Of a DNA stretch of 64,000 nucleotides, positions 55,821-64,000 are shown in pieces. Position numbers and translations under genes: made by a program. How positions within the stretch are numbered: position 1 is the first letter of the stretch; every line of letters starts with the position of its first letter. Origin of the DNA: an uncultured Porphyromonas sp. (lineage in GTDB: Bacteria; Bacteroidota; Bacteroidia; Bacteroidales; Porphyromonadaceae); assembly GCF_900541275.1 (NCBI RefSeq), contig NZ_UQJH01000001.1, positions 372,001-436,000 on the forward strand. The letters are read 5' to 3'. The notes beneath the pieces are model-generated. The model did no database searches. It was not told the DNA's origin and worked only from the letters and a program-made list of their open reading frames with translations.

Positions 55821-56011
55821 CCGGCTACGGCCGCAAAGCCGGTAGCCTATTAATAAAAAACAAGAGCGAGCCTACATGAGCATGCGACTAAAAAAACCGC
55901 TTCCCGTAGAGACTCACTCTCAAAACCATTCAAGGCGTAAAATGAGCACACTGTACTCTCAGCTGTCAGATCTCGATGCGAGATCGAAGTCAGAGATACA
56001 TGGTAGAGCGA

Positions 56012-56104
56012 TCACTTATTCTTCTTGTGACGGTTCTTTCTCAGTCTCTTCTTACGCTTGTGAGTAGACATTTTATGTCTCTTCTTCTTTCTCCCGTTTG
56101 GCAT
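56012..56104 (-). CDS. 30-residue bS22/COX24 (AURKAIP1)-like basic protein
   Basis: The gene encodes 30 residues: ATG at 56102-56104, TGA at 56012-56014. It begins MPNGRKKKRHKMSTHKRKK and is nearly all Lys/Arg/His. The KKRHKMSTHKRKKRLR core resembles the small ribosome-associated bS22/mS38 (COX24) domain, and proteins of this kind recur between HU and RNase G genes in Bacteroidota as I remember. It is probably a small-subunit ribosomal protein. The gene is easily missed because of its length. Confidence 0.85.
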   Translation of the reverse strand: MPNGRKKKRHKMSTHKRKKRLRKNRHKKNK

Positions 56105-56171
56105 AATATTTACGTTTAAAATTGAAAGTACTTAGTCGGCAGCCGTAGACTACGACCGCTGAGCGATATCA

Positions 56172-56453
56172 TTACTTATTCTTGTCGACCTTCTCAGCGA
56201 AAGTCTTAGAAGGCTTAAAGGTGGGGACCCTACGAGCAGGGAGCTGGATGGTCGTATTCTTACTGATGTTACGAGCGGTCTTGGCTGCTCTCTCCTTGAC
56301 GACGAAACTGCCAAAGCCACGCAAGTAGACGTTCTCCTGATTGATCATAGTCTCCTTGATCACATCCATAGCCGACTCGATCGTAGTCATGACAAGCTTG
56401 CGCTCGATACCGGTCTTCTTGGAAACCTCATTGACAAGGTCTGCTTTTATCAT
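56172..56453 (-). CDS. HU family DNA-binding protein
   Basis: The protein has 93 residues. The HU/IHF fold shows MIKADLVNEVSKKTGI, the dimer core, and the DNA-binding arm VYLRGFGSFVVKER to NTTIQLPARRVPTFKP. It is a nucleoid protein that bends DNA. It is followed at 68 bp by the bS22-like gene. The 285-bp gap upstream holds its promoter box and a stem-loop of the neighbouring GH20 gene. Confidence 0.94.
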   Translation of the reverse strand: MIKADLVNEVSKKTGIERKLVMTTIESAMDVIKETMINQENVYLRGFGSFVVKERAAKTARNISKNTTIQLPARRVPTFKPSKTFAEKVDKNK

Positions 56454-56530
56454 AATATGCTGCTATAAATTTTGGATTACTACTACGCTAATCCCACCCC
56501 GCTTCTCCAAGCCTCTACGCAAAGAGTATG

Positions 56531-56538
56531 CAAAGATA
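56531..56538 (-). promoter_or_regulatory. Likely -7 box of the HU gene
   Basis: Minus-strand TATCTTTG, identical to the gyrB and endonuclease boxes, lies 77 bp before the HU start codon. Confidence 0.45.
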
Positions 56539-56676
56539 CACCTTTTTACCCTTTCCCCCTAACTATTTCGCCTCCCATCTATGTCGTAACTTGTTAGCTA
56601 TCACTATAAATTCAGACTTCCGCCCCATAATATCTTAACCCTTTTTGGGCACCAGGCAGGAAGGGGCAACAAGCAG

Positions 56677-56712
56677 GAGGGGGTGCACCCGATCGACCGG
56701 ATGCACCCCCTC
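56677..56712 (-). terminator. Stem-loop after the GH20 gene
   Basis: A perfect 11-bp stem GAGGGGGTGCA/TGCACCCCCTC (56677-56687 with 56702-56712) has a 14-nt loop. It lies 27 bp after the hexosaminidase stop. There is no T tract on the minus strand, so it may be a weak terminator or an mRNA 3'-end stabiliser. Confidence 0.5.
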
Positions 56713-56738
56713 AGATGGGTAATTAATTGATTGCCTGA

Positions 56739-59147
56739 TTACTTCGGATCACAGAAGTAAGCCTCGTCGGGAAGCGCCTTAAGCGGCTCTCCCTTATCAA
56801 AGCGACTCATATAGGGTCTCTGGTCATAGAATCCACTGGGCCAGTTTCCGATAAAGTCCAGCACCTGAGTAAAGCGGATCTTATGCAGACCCTTACTCAG
56901 AGCAAGGGTCACATCAGAGTGCGTATTGCGCTTGCAGAGACCGCCATTGTCGATGATGAGGTCACCATCGAGCCAGAGGCGGTCGCTATTGCAGCGGATG
57001 CGGTAGATGCCATCCTCGGGGATCATCACATAGCCGGAGTAATCCTGAGCGTTCCAGTTGACGTTACTCATCAGGTGCTCCTCCATATCCTCCTTGTAGA
57101 CCCTCTCTCCGCTCTCGCTGAGCTTCACACCATGGAGGTGGATGGCATCATCACCGGAGTAAGACTCAAGGTCGTCAGAGGACTTGAGCTGCTTGCGGAC
57201 TGTCGTCAGGTCGAGACCTGCCTCGTATCCGTCAGCAGTGTCAGAGACGGCGGGCGCATAGTCCTGATGACGTATCGTGATGACGCGCACTGGGCTCATA
57301 GCGCCACTCTGGGTCAGGGTGCGGATCCTGAGCTCCGTATCGGAGGAGAAGGTCAGCGGCTCAGTGTACTCCTGAGCACTACCCTCCACGGGATCGGTAC
57401 CGTCAGTAGTGTAGATGATCTTGTATACCGGATAGACAGTCCCAAAGGGGATCGTGACGCTCTCACCGGTAAAGGTCACACAGTCGATGCTCCGATTGTC
57501 GGGCTGCTCAGGCTGAGGGATAAAGTAATTGTAGTCGTGGAGTCCGAGACGGGCGGTAAAGTTCTCGAGACGACCGACAAAGTCGTCAAAGTTCTTCTGC
57601 TCGACTGGAGTCCAAGCTACCTCAGCAATCGCTGCCATACGGGGCTGCGCCATATACTGGGCGTGATGACCATCGGGGATATACTCCGACCAGTTATTGC
57701 CCTGCACCCCGAGGATGTGGGGTGCCATCTCAGCAGTGATGTGCTCGGAGATGGGCACGTAGGCGTACACTTGAGGCAGCGTCGAGCGGCAGCAGAGAGC
57801 AACCGGCTCCACATTGGGATCACCCTGGTAGTAATCGAGGTAAAAGCCGTGAGAGGAGGGGGTCATGATCACATCATGACCGGCCTTGGCAGCATTGATA
57901 CCGCCCTCCTCGCCACGCCACGACATGATCGTAGCATTCTCCGGGATACCACCCTCGAGGATCTCATCCCAGCCGATCATCCGCTTGCCGTGCTCACTGA
58001 GGAAGGTCCCGATCTGGGAGATAAACCAGCTCTGCAGCTCATCCTCATCCTTAAGTCCCTGCTCGCGGATACGCTTCTGGCAATTGGGGCAGCGCTTCCA
58101 CTCCGTCTTGGGAGCCTCATCGCCACCGATGTGGATGAAGTCGGTGTGGAAGAGGGGCATCACCTCCGTCAGTACGTCCTTGTAAAACTCAATCGAGGAG
58201 TCCTTGCCGGCACATATCACCTCATTGGAGATGCCCCAGATGTTACGCACCTCGTAGGGGAAGTCCTCCCCCTTGCATCCAAGCCAGGGGTAAGCTGAGA
58301 GTGCAGAGACGGCGTGACCGGGCAGCTCGATCTCGGGAATAATCTCCACGAATCGAGCATCAGCATAGGCGACGAGATCCTTGATCTCCTCCTGCGTGTA
58401 GAAGTAGGGACCATAGGTCGAGCCATCACCCTCAGTACGCACAGCACCCACCTCAGTGAGGCGGGGATACTTCTTAATCTCAATGCGCCATCCCTGATCC
58501 TCGGTGAGGTGGAAGTGCAGCTTATTGATCTTGAGCATAGAGAGGACATCGATGGTCTTCTTCACGTCATCTATCGTCTGGAAGTGACGACACGGATCCA
58601 CGTGCTGACCACGGTAGCTGAATTGCGGATAGTCCACAATGCTGACATAGGGGATGGTCCAGCTCTTGGCATTGACCTTGGAGGAACTCTCGATCTCAGC
58701 CGGGAAGAGCTGGAGGAGAGACTGCATACCCCAGAAGGCACCGCGGGTGGTGGATGCTTGGATCAGGACACCACCGTCAGAGGTGACGTCGAGAGTGTAT
58801 CCCTCCTCGTGAGGGATCACCTCGTCAGTCACGATGACGAAGCGGATCTCCTTGGCGGGGTTACTGCTCGTGGGCTCCACGGACAGATCGTATCCGGTGG
58901 AGCTTGCGATCTTGTCCCTGAGGAAGTCAGTGACAATGGCAAGACTCTCGTCTGCGATAATCTTAGTCGAAGAGGTCAGTGTCCAGCGACCCTGCTCATG
59001 GCCCATATTCACTTTTACCGGTTGAGGTATGATGTGTATCCCCTGATTGTAGGGAGCCTCGTCGAGAGACTTTTCCACACCATTACCACAACCGGAAAAG
59101 AGAAGCATGCCGGCAAAAGCCACGACTACATGCTTGATGAATCTCAT
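56739..59147 (-). CDS. GH20 beta-N-acetylhexosaminidase lipoprotein with PA14-like C-terminus
   Basis: The protein has 802 residues. The lipobox LFSGC puts the lipid Cys at 20. A GH20b domain (about 35-165) precedes the GH20 barrel, with HFHLTEDQGWRIEIKKYP and the catalytic Asp-Glu pair in FIHIGGDEAPKTEW. CPNCQKRI may bind a metal or form a disulphide. A chitobiase C-like domain and a PA14-like domain (DYSGYVMIPEDGIYRI) complete the C-terminus. It releases terminal GlcNAc or GalNAc from host glycans. It follows glyA by 36 bp. Confidence 0.92.
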   Translation of the reverse strand: MRFIKHVVVAFAGMLLFSGCGNGVEKSLDEAPYNQGIHIIPQPVKVNMGHEQGRWTLTSSTKIIADESLAIVTDFLRDKIASSTGYDLSVEPTSSNPAKEIRFVIVTDEVIPHEEGYTLDVTSDGGVLIQASTTRGAFWGMQSLLQLFPAEIESSSKVNAKSWTIPYVSIVDYPQFSYRGQHVDPCRHFQTIDDVKKTIDVLSMLKINKLHFHLTEDQGWRIEIKKYPRLTEVGAVRTEGDGSTYGPYFYTQEEIKDLVAYADARFVEIIPEIELPGHAVSALSAYPWLGCKGEDFPYEVRNIWGISNEVICAGKDSSIEFYKDVLTEVMPLFHTDFIHIGGDEAPKTEWKRCPNCQKRIREQGLKDEDELQSWFISQIGTFLSEHGKRMIGWDEILEGGIPENATIMSWRGEEGGINAAKAGHDVIMTPSSHGFYLDYYQGDPNVEPVALCCRSTLPQVYAYVPISEHITAEMAPHILGVQGNNWSEYIPDGHHAQYMAQPRMAAIAEVAWTPVEQKNFDDFVGRLENFTARLGLHDYNYFIPQPEQPDNRSIDCVTFTGESVTIPFGTVYPVYKIIYTTDGTDPVEGSAQEYTEPLTFSSDTELRIRTLTQSGAMSPVRVITIRHQDYAPAVSDTADGYEAGLDLTTVRKQLKSSDDLESYSGDDAIHLHGVKLSESGERVYKEDMEEHLMSNVNWNAQDYSGYVMIPEDGIYRIRCNSDRLWLDGDLIIDNGGLCKRNTHSDVTLALSKGLHKIRFTQVLDFIGNWPSGFYDQRPYMSRFDKGEPLKALPDEAYFCDPK

Positions 59148-59183
59148 TAAGTCGATATTAAATGTGCTTAAGTTACAGATAGA

Positions 59184-60476
59184 TTAGTCGCGATCCTCCC
59201 AGACGTTCAGAGGACGATCCTCCATCAGCTCATTGACCTGAGAGCGGACCTTCTTGATCACCTCCTCGCTGGTAGGATTGCTGAGGATCTCATCGATCCA
59301 GTGTACGACGGTCTTGAAGTCTCCCTCCTTCAGTCCACGGGTCGTGGCTGCAGGGCTTCCGATGCGGATACCGCTCGTCTTGGCAGGGGTACGATCATCG
59401 AAGGGGACCATATTCTTATTGGCCGTGATGTCAGCCTTCACCAGCGCATCCTCGGCCTCCTTACCGGTCAGCTCGGGGAACTTCTTGCGGAGGTCCAGCA
59501 GCACCAGGTGGTTGTCAGTACCGCCAGAGACCACGTCATAGCCCAGCTCAAGGAAGGTATTTGCCATGGTTACCGCATTGGCATGCACCTGAGTCTGGTA
59601 GGTCTTGAAGGAAGGCTGCAGAGCCTCGTAGAAGGCAACCGCCTTGGCAGCAATCACGTGCTCCAGAGGTCCACCCTGTACACCGGGGAAGACGGCAGAG
59701 TTGATCAGCTCTGACATCATCTTGACGCGACCCTTCTTGGTAGCCTTGCCCCAGGGGTTCTCAAAGTCCTTACCCATCAAGATGATACCACCACGCGGAC
59801 CTCTCAGGGTCTTGTGGGTCGTAGAGGTAACGATGTGGGCGTACTTCACCGGATTGGCGAGGAGGCCGGCAGCGATGAGACCTGCAGGGTGAGCCATATC
59901 GATCATGAGGATGGCACCGACGCTATCAGCGATCTCGCGCATACGCTTGTAGTCCCACTCGCGAGAGTAGGCAGAGGCACCACCGACGATCAGCTTCGGG
60001 TGGGTCTCCTTAGCCTTGCGCTCCATATCATCGTAGTCTACGCGACCATCCTCCTTGCGCACACCGTAAGCTACGGGGTGGTAGAGGATACCGGAGGCAT
60101 TAACGAGCGAGCCGTGGGTCAGGTGACCACCATGGTCGAGGTTGAGACCCATAAAGGTGTCGCCGGCATTGAGGCAAGCCTGGAAGACAGACATATTGGC
60201 CTGAGCACCGGAGTGAGGCTGCACGTTGGCATACTCTGCATCGTAGAGCTTCTTGATGCGATCGATGGCCAGCTGCTCGCTCTGGTCGACGATCTGGCAG
60301 CCACCATAGTAACGCTTGCCGGGATAGCCCTCAGCGTACTTATTAGTCATGATGCTGCCCATAGCGCGGAGTACCTCCTCGCTGACGAAGTTCTCTGATG
60401 CGATCAGCTCCACTCCGCGCTTCTGGCGCAGACGCTCCTGGTCGATCAGGTCAAAAATCTGTTGATCTCTTTTCAT
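59184..60476 (-). CDS. glyA: Serine hydroxymethyltransferase
   Basis: The protein has 430 residues. [11 protein letters not shown] near the start, [11 protein letters not shown], the PLP Lys222 in [12 protein letters not shown] and the C-terminal [18 protein letters not shown] are the GlyA landmarks. It makes glycine and 5,10-methylene-THF from serine. It starts the glyA-GH20 pair; a palindrome array lies 340 bp upstream. Confidence 0.95.
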   Translation of the reverse strand: MKRDQQIFDLIDQERLRQKRGVELIASENFVSEEVLRAMGSIMTNKYAEGYPGKRYYGGCQIVDQSEQLAIDRIKKLYDAEYANVQPHSGAQANMSVFQACLNAGDTFMGLNLDHGGHLTHGSLVNASGILYHPVAYGVRKEDGRVDYDDMERKAKETHPKLIVGGASAYSREWDYKRMREIADSVGAILMIDMAHPAGLIAAGLLANPVKYAHIVTSTTHKTLRGPRGGIILMGKDFENPWGKATKKGRVKMMSELINSAVFPGVQGGPLEHVIAAKAVAFYEALQPSFKTYQTQVHANAVTMANTFLELGYDVVSGGTDNHLVLLDLRKKFPELTGKEAEDALVKADITANKNMVPFDDRTPAKTSGIRIGSPAATTRGLKEGDFKTVVHWIDEILSNPTSEEVIKKVRSQVNELMEDRPLNVWEDRD

Positions 60477-60548
60477 GATGAAAAAGGTTGAAATTTTATT
60501 GGTTTACAGTAGTTTACTTCGAGATATGGAAACGTCCACTCCCCTATG

Positions 60549-60579
60549 CAAATCTAAAGATAATTAGCGAGCTTAACAA
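60549..60579 (-). promoter_or_regulatory. Likely promoter of glyA
   Basis: Minus-strand TTG (60577-60579) stands 20 bp before TAGATTTG (60549-60556), close to the tRNA promoter spacing. It lies 73 bp before the glyA start. I found no glycine- or folate-type riboswitch in the leader. Confidence 0.55.
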
Positions 60580-60815
60580 TGTAATTCTCCTCCATCACGG
60601 GGCAACACATGAGGATCGCATGGAAATCACTCGAGTAAGGGAGTAATCCACCCGCGAGAGCGTCCGCTCCACAGGCATTTCGGACTAATATGCTATAGTC
60701 TCGGAGCTATCAGCGTACCAAAGCGCTCGCCACGGCCCGCTTAGCAGCTAGTCTGTGACACTCGCACCCGCGCCAAAAGTGTCGGGATAAATCAGCCTAG
60801 ACTTCAGGGTCAAAT

Positions 60816-60875
60816 CCTTTACCGATATTAGACTTCACCAATACCGATATTAGCAATCTCTAATATCGGTATTAG
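60816..60875. repeat. 22-bp-period palindrome array, copy 5 (3 units, upstream of glyA)
   Basis: The units at 60816-60831, 60838-60853 and 60860-60875 are CCTTTACCGATATTAG, CCAATACCGATATTAG and CTAATATCGGTATTAG. The degenerate unit is on the left, and the minus strand continues ATTTGACCCTGAAGTC (60800-60815), matching the tail of copy 2 at 13 of 16 positions. So this copy points toward glyA. The rest of the 681-bp gap 60477-61157 holds the glyA promoter, the fumarate reductase terminator and no convincing gene. Confidence 0.92.
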
Positions 60876-61091
60876 AATGACGGCTGAGGGAGGGTGCATT
60901 AGAGGGCCAACAGACCTGTGTATGACCGCATCCGTAGGGATACACACTCCTCACATATCAGGCGAGCAAGAGAGTGTGGTGCCCCGGTGTGTGCCTCCTC
61001 ATCAAGATCCACCCCGATATGGAGCGCCTGACTGCTTTCTGCAAAGCCTTAATGCGCCTCCCTACCCTCACTAAGTCATAGGCTGAGGTGC

Positions 61092-61130
61092 AAAAAAAGG
61101 AGAGACTCTCGCAAGGGGAGCCTCTCCTTA
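61092..61130 (-). terminator. Rho-independent terminator of the fumarate reductase/succinate dehydrogenase operon
   Basis: An 8-bp perfect stem AAGGAGAG/CTCTCCTT (61097-61104 with 61122-61129) is extended inward after one mismatch. On the minus strand it runs into seven T residues (61092-61098). It lies 28 bp after the iron-sulfur subunit gene. Confidence 0.85.
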
Positions 61131-61157
61131 GGATATAAACGATCCGGATAGCTACTA

Positions 61158-61919
61158 TCAGTCGATCTGACCGAACTTAGCCTTAATGAATTCGCGATTG
61201 AGACGGGCGATATTGGAGATCGATATGCTCTTCGGGCACTCCATCTCACAAGCACGGGTGTTGGTGCAGTTACCGAAGCCCAGCTCGTCCATCTTGGCCA
61301 CCATAGCGCGAGCGCGCTTCTTGGCCTCAACCCTACCCTGCGGGAGGAGAGCAAATTGGCTCACCTTGGCACTGACGAAGAGCATCGCGGAGCCATTCTT
61401 GCACGCTGCGACACACGCACCACAGCCGATGCAGGAGGCGGCATCGATAGCCAGCTCAGAGTTAACCCTCGATACAGGGATCGCATTGCCATCAGGGGCG
61501 GAGCCGGCGTTCATCGAGATGAAGCCTCCGGCCTGCTGGATCTTGTCAAAAGAGGAGCGGTCCACCATCAGGTCACGGATGACCGGGAAGCCTGCAGAGC
61601 GCCACGGCTCTACGGTAATGGTGTCACCACTCTTCCAGTTACGCATATAGAGCTGGCAGGTGGTTGCTCCGGGGAGGAGACCATGGGGGTGACCATCCAC
61701 ATACATAGAGCAGGCGCCACAGATACCCTCGCGGCAGTCATTATCATAGACAACCGGGTCCTTGCCCTCGCGGATGAGCTGATCATTGAGCATATCGATC
61801 ATCTCGAGGAAGGAAGCGTTCTCATCGACATGCTTCACCTCGTAGGTCTCGAAGTGACCCTTCTCATGACGGTTCCGCTGACGCCAAACCTTAACTTTAA
61901 TGTCAATAAACTTATCCAT
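61158..61919 (-). CDS. sdhB: Fumarate reductase/succinate dehydrogenase iron-sulfur subunit
   Basis: The protein has 253 residues. The [2Fe-2S] cysteines are Cys62, Cys67 and Cys70 in CREGICGAC, with Cys88 the fourth. Ferredoxin-type clusters follow in CIGCGACVAAC and CTNTRACEMECPKSI. It carries electrons between the flavoprotein and the membrane heme subunit. In anaerobic Bacteroidota the complex mainly works as quinol:fumarate reductase. It lies 24 bp after the flavoprotein gene. Confidence 0.94.
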   Translation of the reverse strand: MDKFIDIKVKVWRQRNRHEKGHFETYEVKHVDENASFLEMIDMLNDQLIREGKDPVVYDNDCREGICGACSMYVDGHPHGLLPGATTCQLYMRNWKSGDTITVEPWRSAGFPVIRDLMVDRSSFDKIQQAGGFISMNAGSAPDGNAIPVSRVNSELAIDAASCIGCGACVAACKNGSAMLFVSAKVSQFALLPQGRVEAKKRARAMVAKMDELGFGNCTNTRACEMECPKSISISNIARLNREFIKAKFGQID

Positions 61920-61943
61920 AATCTTAAGTGTGCGTCGTCTCTA

Positions 61944-63917
61944 TTATGCCTTCTTGTAATTACGTGTCTGAGGCACTACATACTGGTAGTTAAGATCCTC
62001 CTTATACATCACTGGGGGTGTATTCTCGCCGGTGTAAGCCCAGCAAGATACATAGCTGAAGTCCTTATCGTTGCGGAGTGCCTCATTCTCATCCGTCTGG
62101 TACTCCTCTCTGAAGTGGGCGCCACAGGACTCCTTACGGTCAAGCGCATCGTGAGCGATCAGCTTACCCATCTCGATGAAGTCAGCGAGACGCCAAGCCT
62201 TCTCCAGCTCGGTATTGAGATCCTCGATCTCACCGGGGATGCGGACGCGGGTCCAGAAGGTCTTGGTCAGCTCATCAAGCTTGCGGAGACCCTCCTTGAG
62301 GCTCGCCTCATTTCGGCTCATGCCGCAGTGCTCCCAGAGGATGGCACCAAGCTTCTTATGGATGTCGTCGACGGTCAGGTCGCCCTTGATATCCATCAGC
62401 TTCTTCTCACGCTCATATACCTCCTTCTCTGCAGCCTCAAACTCAGGTGCATTGGTGTCTACATGACCCAGCTCGATCTGGTCAGCGAGGTAATTCTGCA
62501 TCGTGTAGGGCAGCACGAAGAAGCCGTCTGCCAATCCCTGCATGAGAGCAGAGGCACCGAGGCGGTTGGCTCCGTGGTCGGAGTAGTTACACTCACCGAT
62601 GGCGAAGAGACCGGGGATAGTAGTCTGCAGCTCGTAGTCTACCCAGAGACCACCCATGGTAAAGTGGACAGCAGGGAAGATCTCCATCGGGTAGGTGTAC
62701 GCATCCACATCCGTGATCAGCTTGTACATATCGAAGAGGTTGCCATACTTGGCAGTGATCGCCTCCCTTCCCAGTCGCTGGATCGGCTCGGAGAAGTCAA
62801 GGTAAACAGCCTCTCCCGTGCCGACACCATAGCCGGCATCACAGCGCTCCTTAGCAGCACGAGAGGCCACATCACGAGGTACGAGATTACCAAATGCCGG
62901 GTAGCGACGCTCGAGATAGTAGTCACGATCCTCCTCAGGGATGTCGAGGGCGGTCTTCGTGCGATTTCGGATCGCCTCCGCATCCTCCTTTTTCTTAGGT
63001 ACCCAGATGCGCCCGTCATTGCGGAGAGACTCTGACATAAGGGTCAGCTTGGACTGGTAGTCACCCTGCTTGGGGATACAGGTCGGGTGGATCTGTACCA
63101 TACAGGGGTTGGCGAAGTATGCGCCCTTCTTGTAGCAGAGCCATGCTGCAGAGCCATTGCAGGCGAGAGCGTTGGTGGTCAGGAAGTAGGCATTGCCATA
63201 GCCGCCGGTTGCGACGACAACAGCGTGAGCACCAAAGCGCTCGAGCTTGCCGGTGACGAGATTACGGGCGATGATACCACGTGCACGACCATCAATAATG
63301 ACGAGGTCGACCATCTCATAGCGAGCGTACATCTCTACGTGACCGAGCCCTACCTGGCGCATCAGTCCGGAGTAGGCTCCGAGGAGGAGCTGCTGACCGG
63401 TCTGCCCTCTGGAGTAGAAGGTCCTGGAGACGAGCGTACCGCCGAAGGAGCGATTGGCGAGCGTGCCACCATACTCACGGGCAAAGGGGACACCCATAGC
63501 CACACACTGATCGATAATATCAGCAGAGACCTCAGCGAGACGATGGACATTAGCCTCACGAGAGCGGTAGTCACCACCCTTGATGGTATCGTAGAAGAGA
63601 CGGTAGACAGAGTCACCATCGTTCTGATAATTCTTCGCCGCATTGATACCTCCCTGAGCGGCTACAGAGTGAGCGCGACGGGGGCTATCGGTGATGCAGA
63701 AGGACTTGACATGAAAGCCCAGCTCAGCCAGCGAAGACGCGGCGGAAGCACCGGCGAGACCGGTTCCCACGACGATGATATCGAGCTTACGCTTATTGGC
63801 GGGGTTGACCAGCTTCTGATGACCCTTGTAATTGGTCCACTTCTCGGCAAGGGGACCCTCAGGGATCTTGGCGTCCAGCTTCTTCTCGAGATTTATATCT
63901 TGTGTAGACATAGTCAT
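61944..63917 (-). CDS. sdhA: Fumarate reductase/succinate dehydrogenase flavoprotein subunit
   Basis: The protein has 657 residues. The FAD-binding [13 protein letters not shown] and the flavinylation His in [14 protein letters not shown] are intact, as are the substrate region around [14 protein letters not shown] and the dicarboxylate loop. The length and insertions fit the Bacteroidota/epsilon type B enzyme. It is probably used for fumarate respiration and succinate formation. MSTQD two codons after the first Met is an alternative start. A cytochrome b gene precedes it. Confidence 0.94.
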   Translation of the reverse strand: MTMSTQDINLEKKLDAKIPEGPLAEKWTNYKGHQKLVNPANKRKLDIIVVGTGLAGASAASSLAELGFHVKSFCITDSPRRAHSVAAQGGINAAKNYQNDGDSVYRLFYDTIKGGDYRSREANVHRLAEVSADIIDQCVAMGVPFAREYGGTLANRSFGGTLVSRTFYSRGQTGQQLLLGAYSGLMRQVGLGHVEMYARYEMVDLVIIDGRARGIIARNLVTGKLERFGAHAVVVATGGYGNAYFLTTNALACNGSAAWLCYKKGAYFANPCMVQIHPTCIPKQGDYQSKLTLMSESLRNDGRIWVPKKKEDAEAIRNRTKTALDIPEEDRDYYLERRYPAFGNLVPRDVASRAAKERCDAGYGVGTGEAVYLDFSEPIQRLGREAITAKYGNLFDMYKLITDVDAYTYPMEIFPAVHFTMGGLWVDYELQTTIPGLFAIGECNYSDHGANRLGASALMQGLADGFFVLPYTMQNYLADQIELGHVDTNAPEFEAAEKEVYEREKKLMDIKGDLTVDDIHKKLGAILWEHCGMSRNEASLKEGLRKLDELTKTFWTRVRIPGEIEDLNTELEKAWRLADFIEMGKLIAHDALDRKESCGAHFREEYQTDENEALRNDKDFSYVSCWAYTGENTPPVMYKEDLNYQYVVPQTRNYKKA

Positions 63918-63948
63918 TCTTATCTATTTAGAGCGTGAAACAATCGGA

Positions 63949-64000
63949 TCAGAAGCCATAGTACTGTGATGCAGGGATCTCCCCGGCTGCACCAAGGTGC
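63949..64000 (-). CDS. C-terminal end of the upstream gene, probably the cytochrome b subunit (partial)
   Basis: On the minus strand a reading frame enters from the right edge and ends HLGAAGEIPASQYYGF with a TGA at 63949-63951, 31 bp before the flavoprotein ATG. Type B fumarate reductases usually have their cytochrome b subunit gene at this place, so this is probably its last 16 residues. Other frames are also open over so short a piece, so the choice rests on position only. Confidence 0.4.
   Translation of the reverse strand, partial: HLGAAGEIPASQYYGF

Noticed and set aside
55876..56067. 63-residue plus-strand frame
   Set aside because: It overlaps the bS22-like gene in antisense and has no support of its own.
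60477..60548. Riboswitch in the glyA leader
   Set aside because: No conserved glycine, SAM or THF aptamer core could be recognised in the short leader.
60877..61074. 65-residue plus-strand frame after palindrome array 5
   Set aside because: No domain, no ribosome-binding or promoter signal, and it starts directly at the array edge.

Overview
This window looks like a chromosomal segment of a Porphyromonas-like member of the Bacteroidota. The supporting signs are two type IX secretion outer-membrane proteins (a SprA/Sov homologue and PorV), a complete Bat/MoxR aerotolerance-type operon, a PPi-dependent phosphofructokinase, carboxynorspermidine decarboxylase, a quinol:fumarate reductase/succinate dehydrogenase, many secreted glycosidases, and promoter boxes of the Bacteroidota form TAnnTTTG instead of sigma-70 boxes. 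Composition is moderately G+C-rich by eye and fairly even. I see no rRNA, insertion sequence, prophage or CRISPR array. The species cannot be fixed from the sequence alone. Layout, left to right. A DUF2723 membrane protein is cut by the left edge (1-1366). A long leftward operon follows (moxR, DUF58, a membrane protein, batA-E, PAP2 phosphatase, NahK-like sugar kinase; 11832 to 1703). Next come a leftward GH92 mannosidase/rimO/ftsY/nspC block (17644 to 11929), a rightward Lrp regulator, and the leftward ruvA-sprA pair. tRNA-Phe follows, then a rightward block (small membrane protein, OmpH/Skp, truA, small membrane protein, PPi-PFK, NAD kinase). DUF4954 and gyrB run leftward. A nine-gene leftward run goes from rex through a FAH-family protein, porV, ispF, panD, argS, a dCMP-deaminase-family protein and a C-terminal protease to 5-formyl-THF cyclo-ligase. 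Then come tRNA-Asp, a secreted endonuclease/phosphatase, a rightward metallophosphoesterase, and a leftward six-gene operon (M24 peptidase, CPBP protease, GH29 fucosidase, endonuclease IV, ispE, S9 peptidase). A repeat-rich gene-free block, RNase G, a 30-residue bS22/COX24-like basic protein, HU, a GH20 hexosaminidase with glyA, and the fumarate reductase/succinate dehydrogenase genes complete the window. How the genes fit together. GH92, GH29, GH20 and the NahK-like kinase fit breakdown of host glycans. The S9, M24 and C-terminal proteases fit a peptide-fermenting, asaccharolytic lifestyle. PPi-PFK, fumarate reductase and the NADH-sensing Rex fit anaerobic redox metabolism. SprA and PorV are translocon-associated parts of the type IX secretion system; the protease gene porU, which I remember lying between the FAH gene and porV in P. 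gingivalis, is absent at that position. The most unusual feature is a dispersed intergenic element found five times. Each copy has three or four 16-bp near-palindromes (CTAATACCGATATTAG and variants) set exactly 22 bp apart, followed on one side by a partly conserved tail. All five copies sit in promoter-bearing gaps, including those in front of gyrB, glyA and the Lrp gene.
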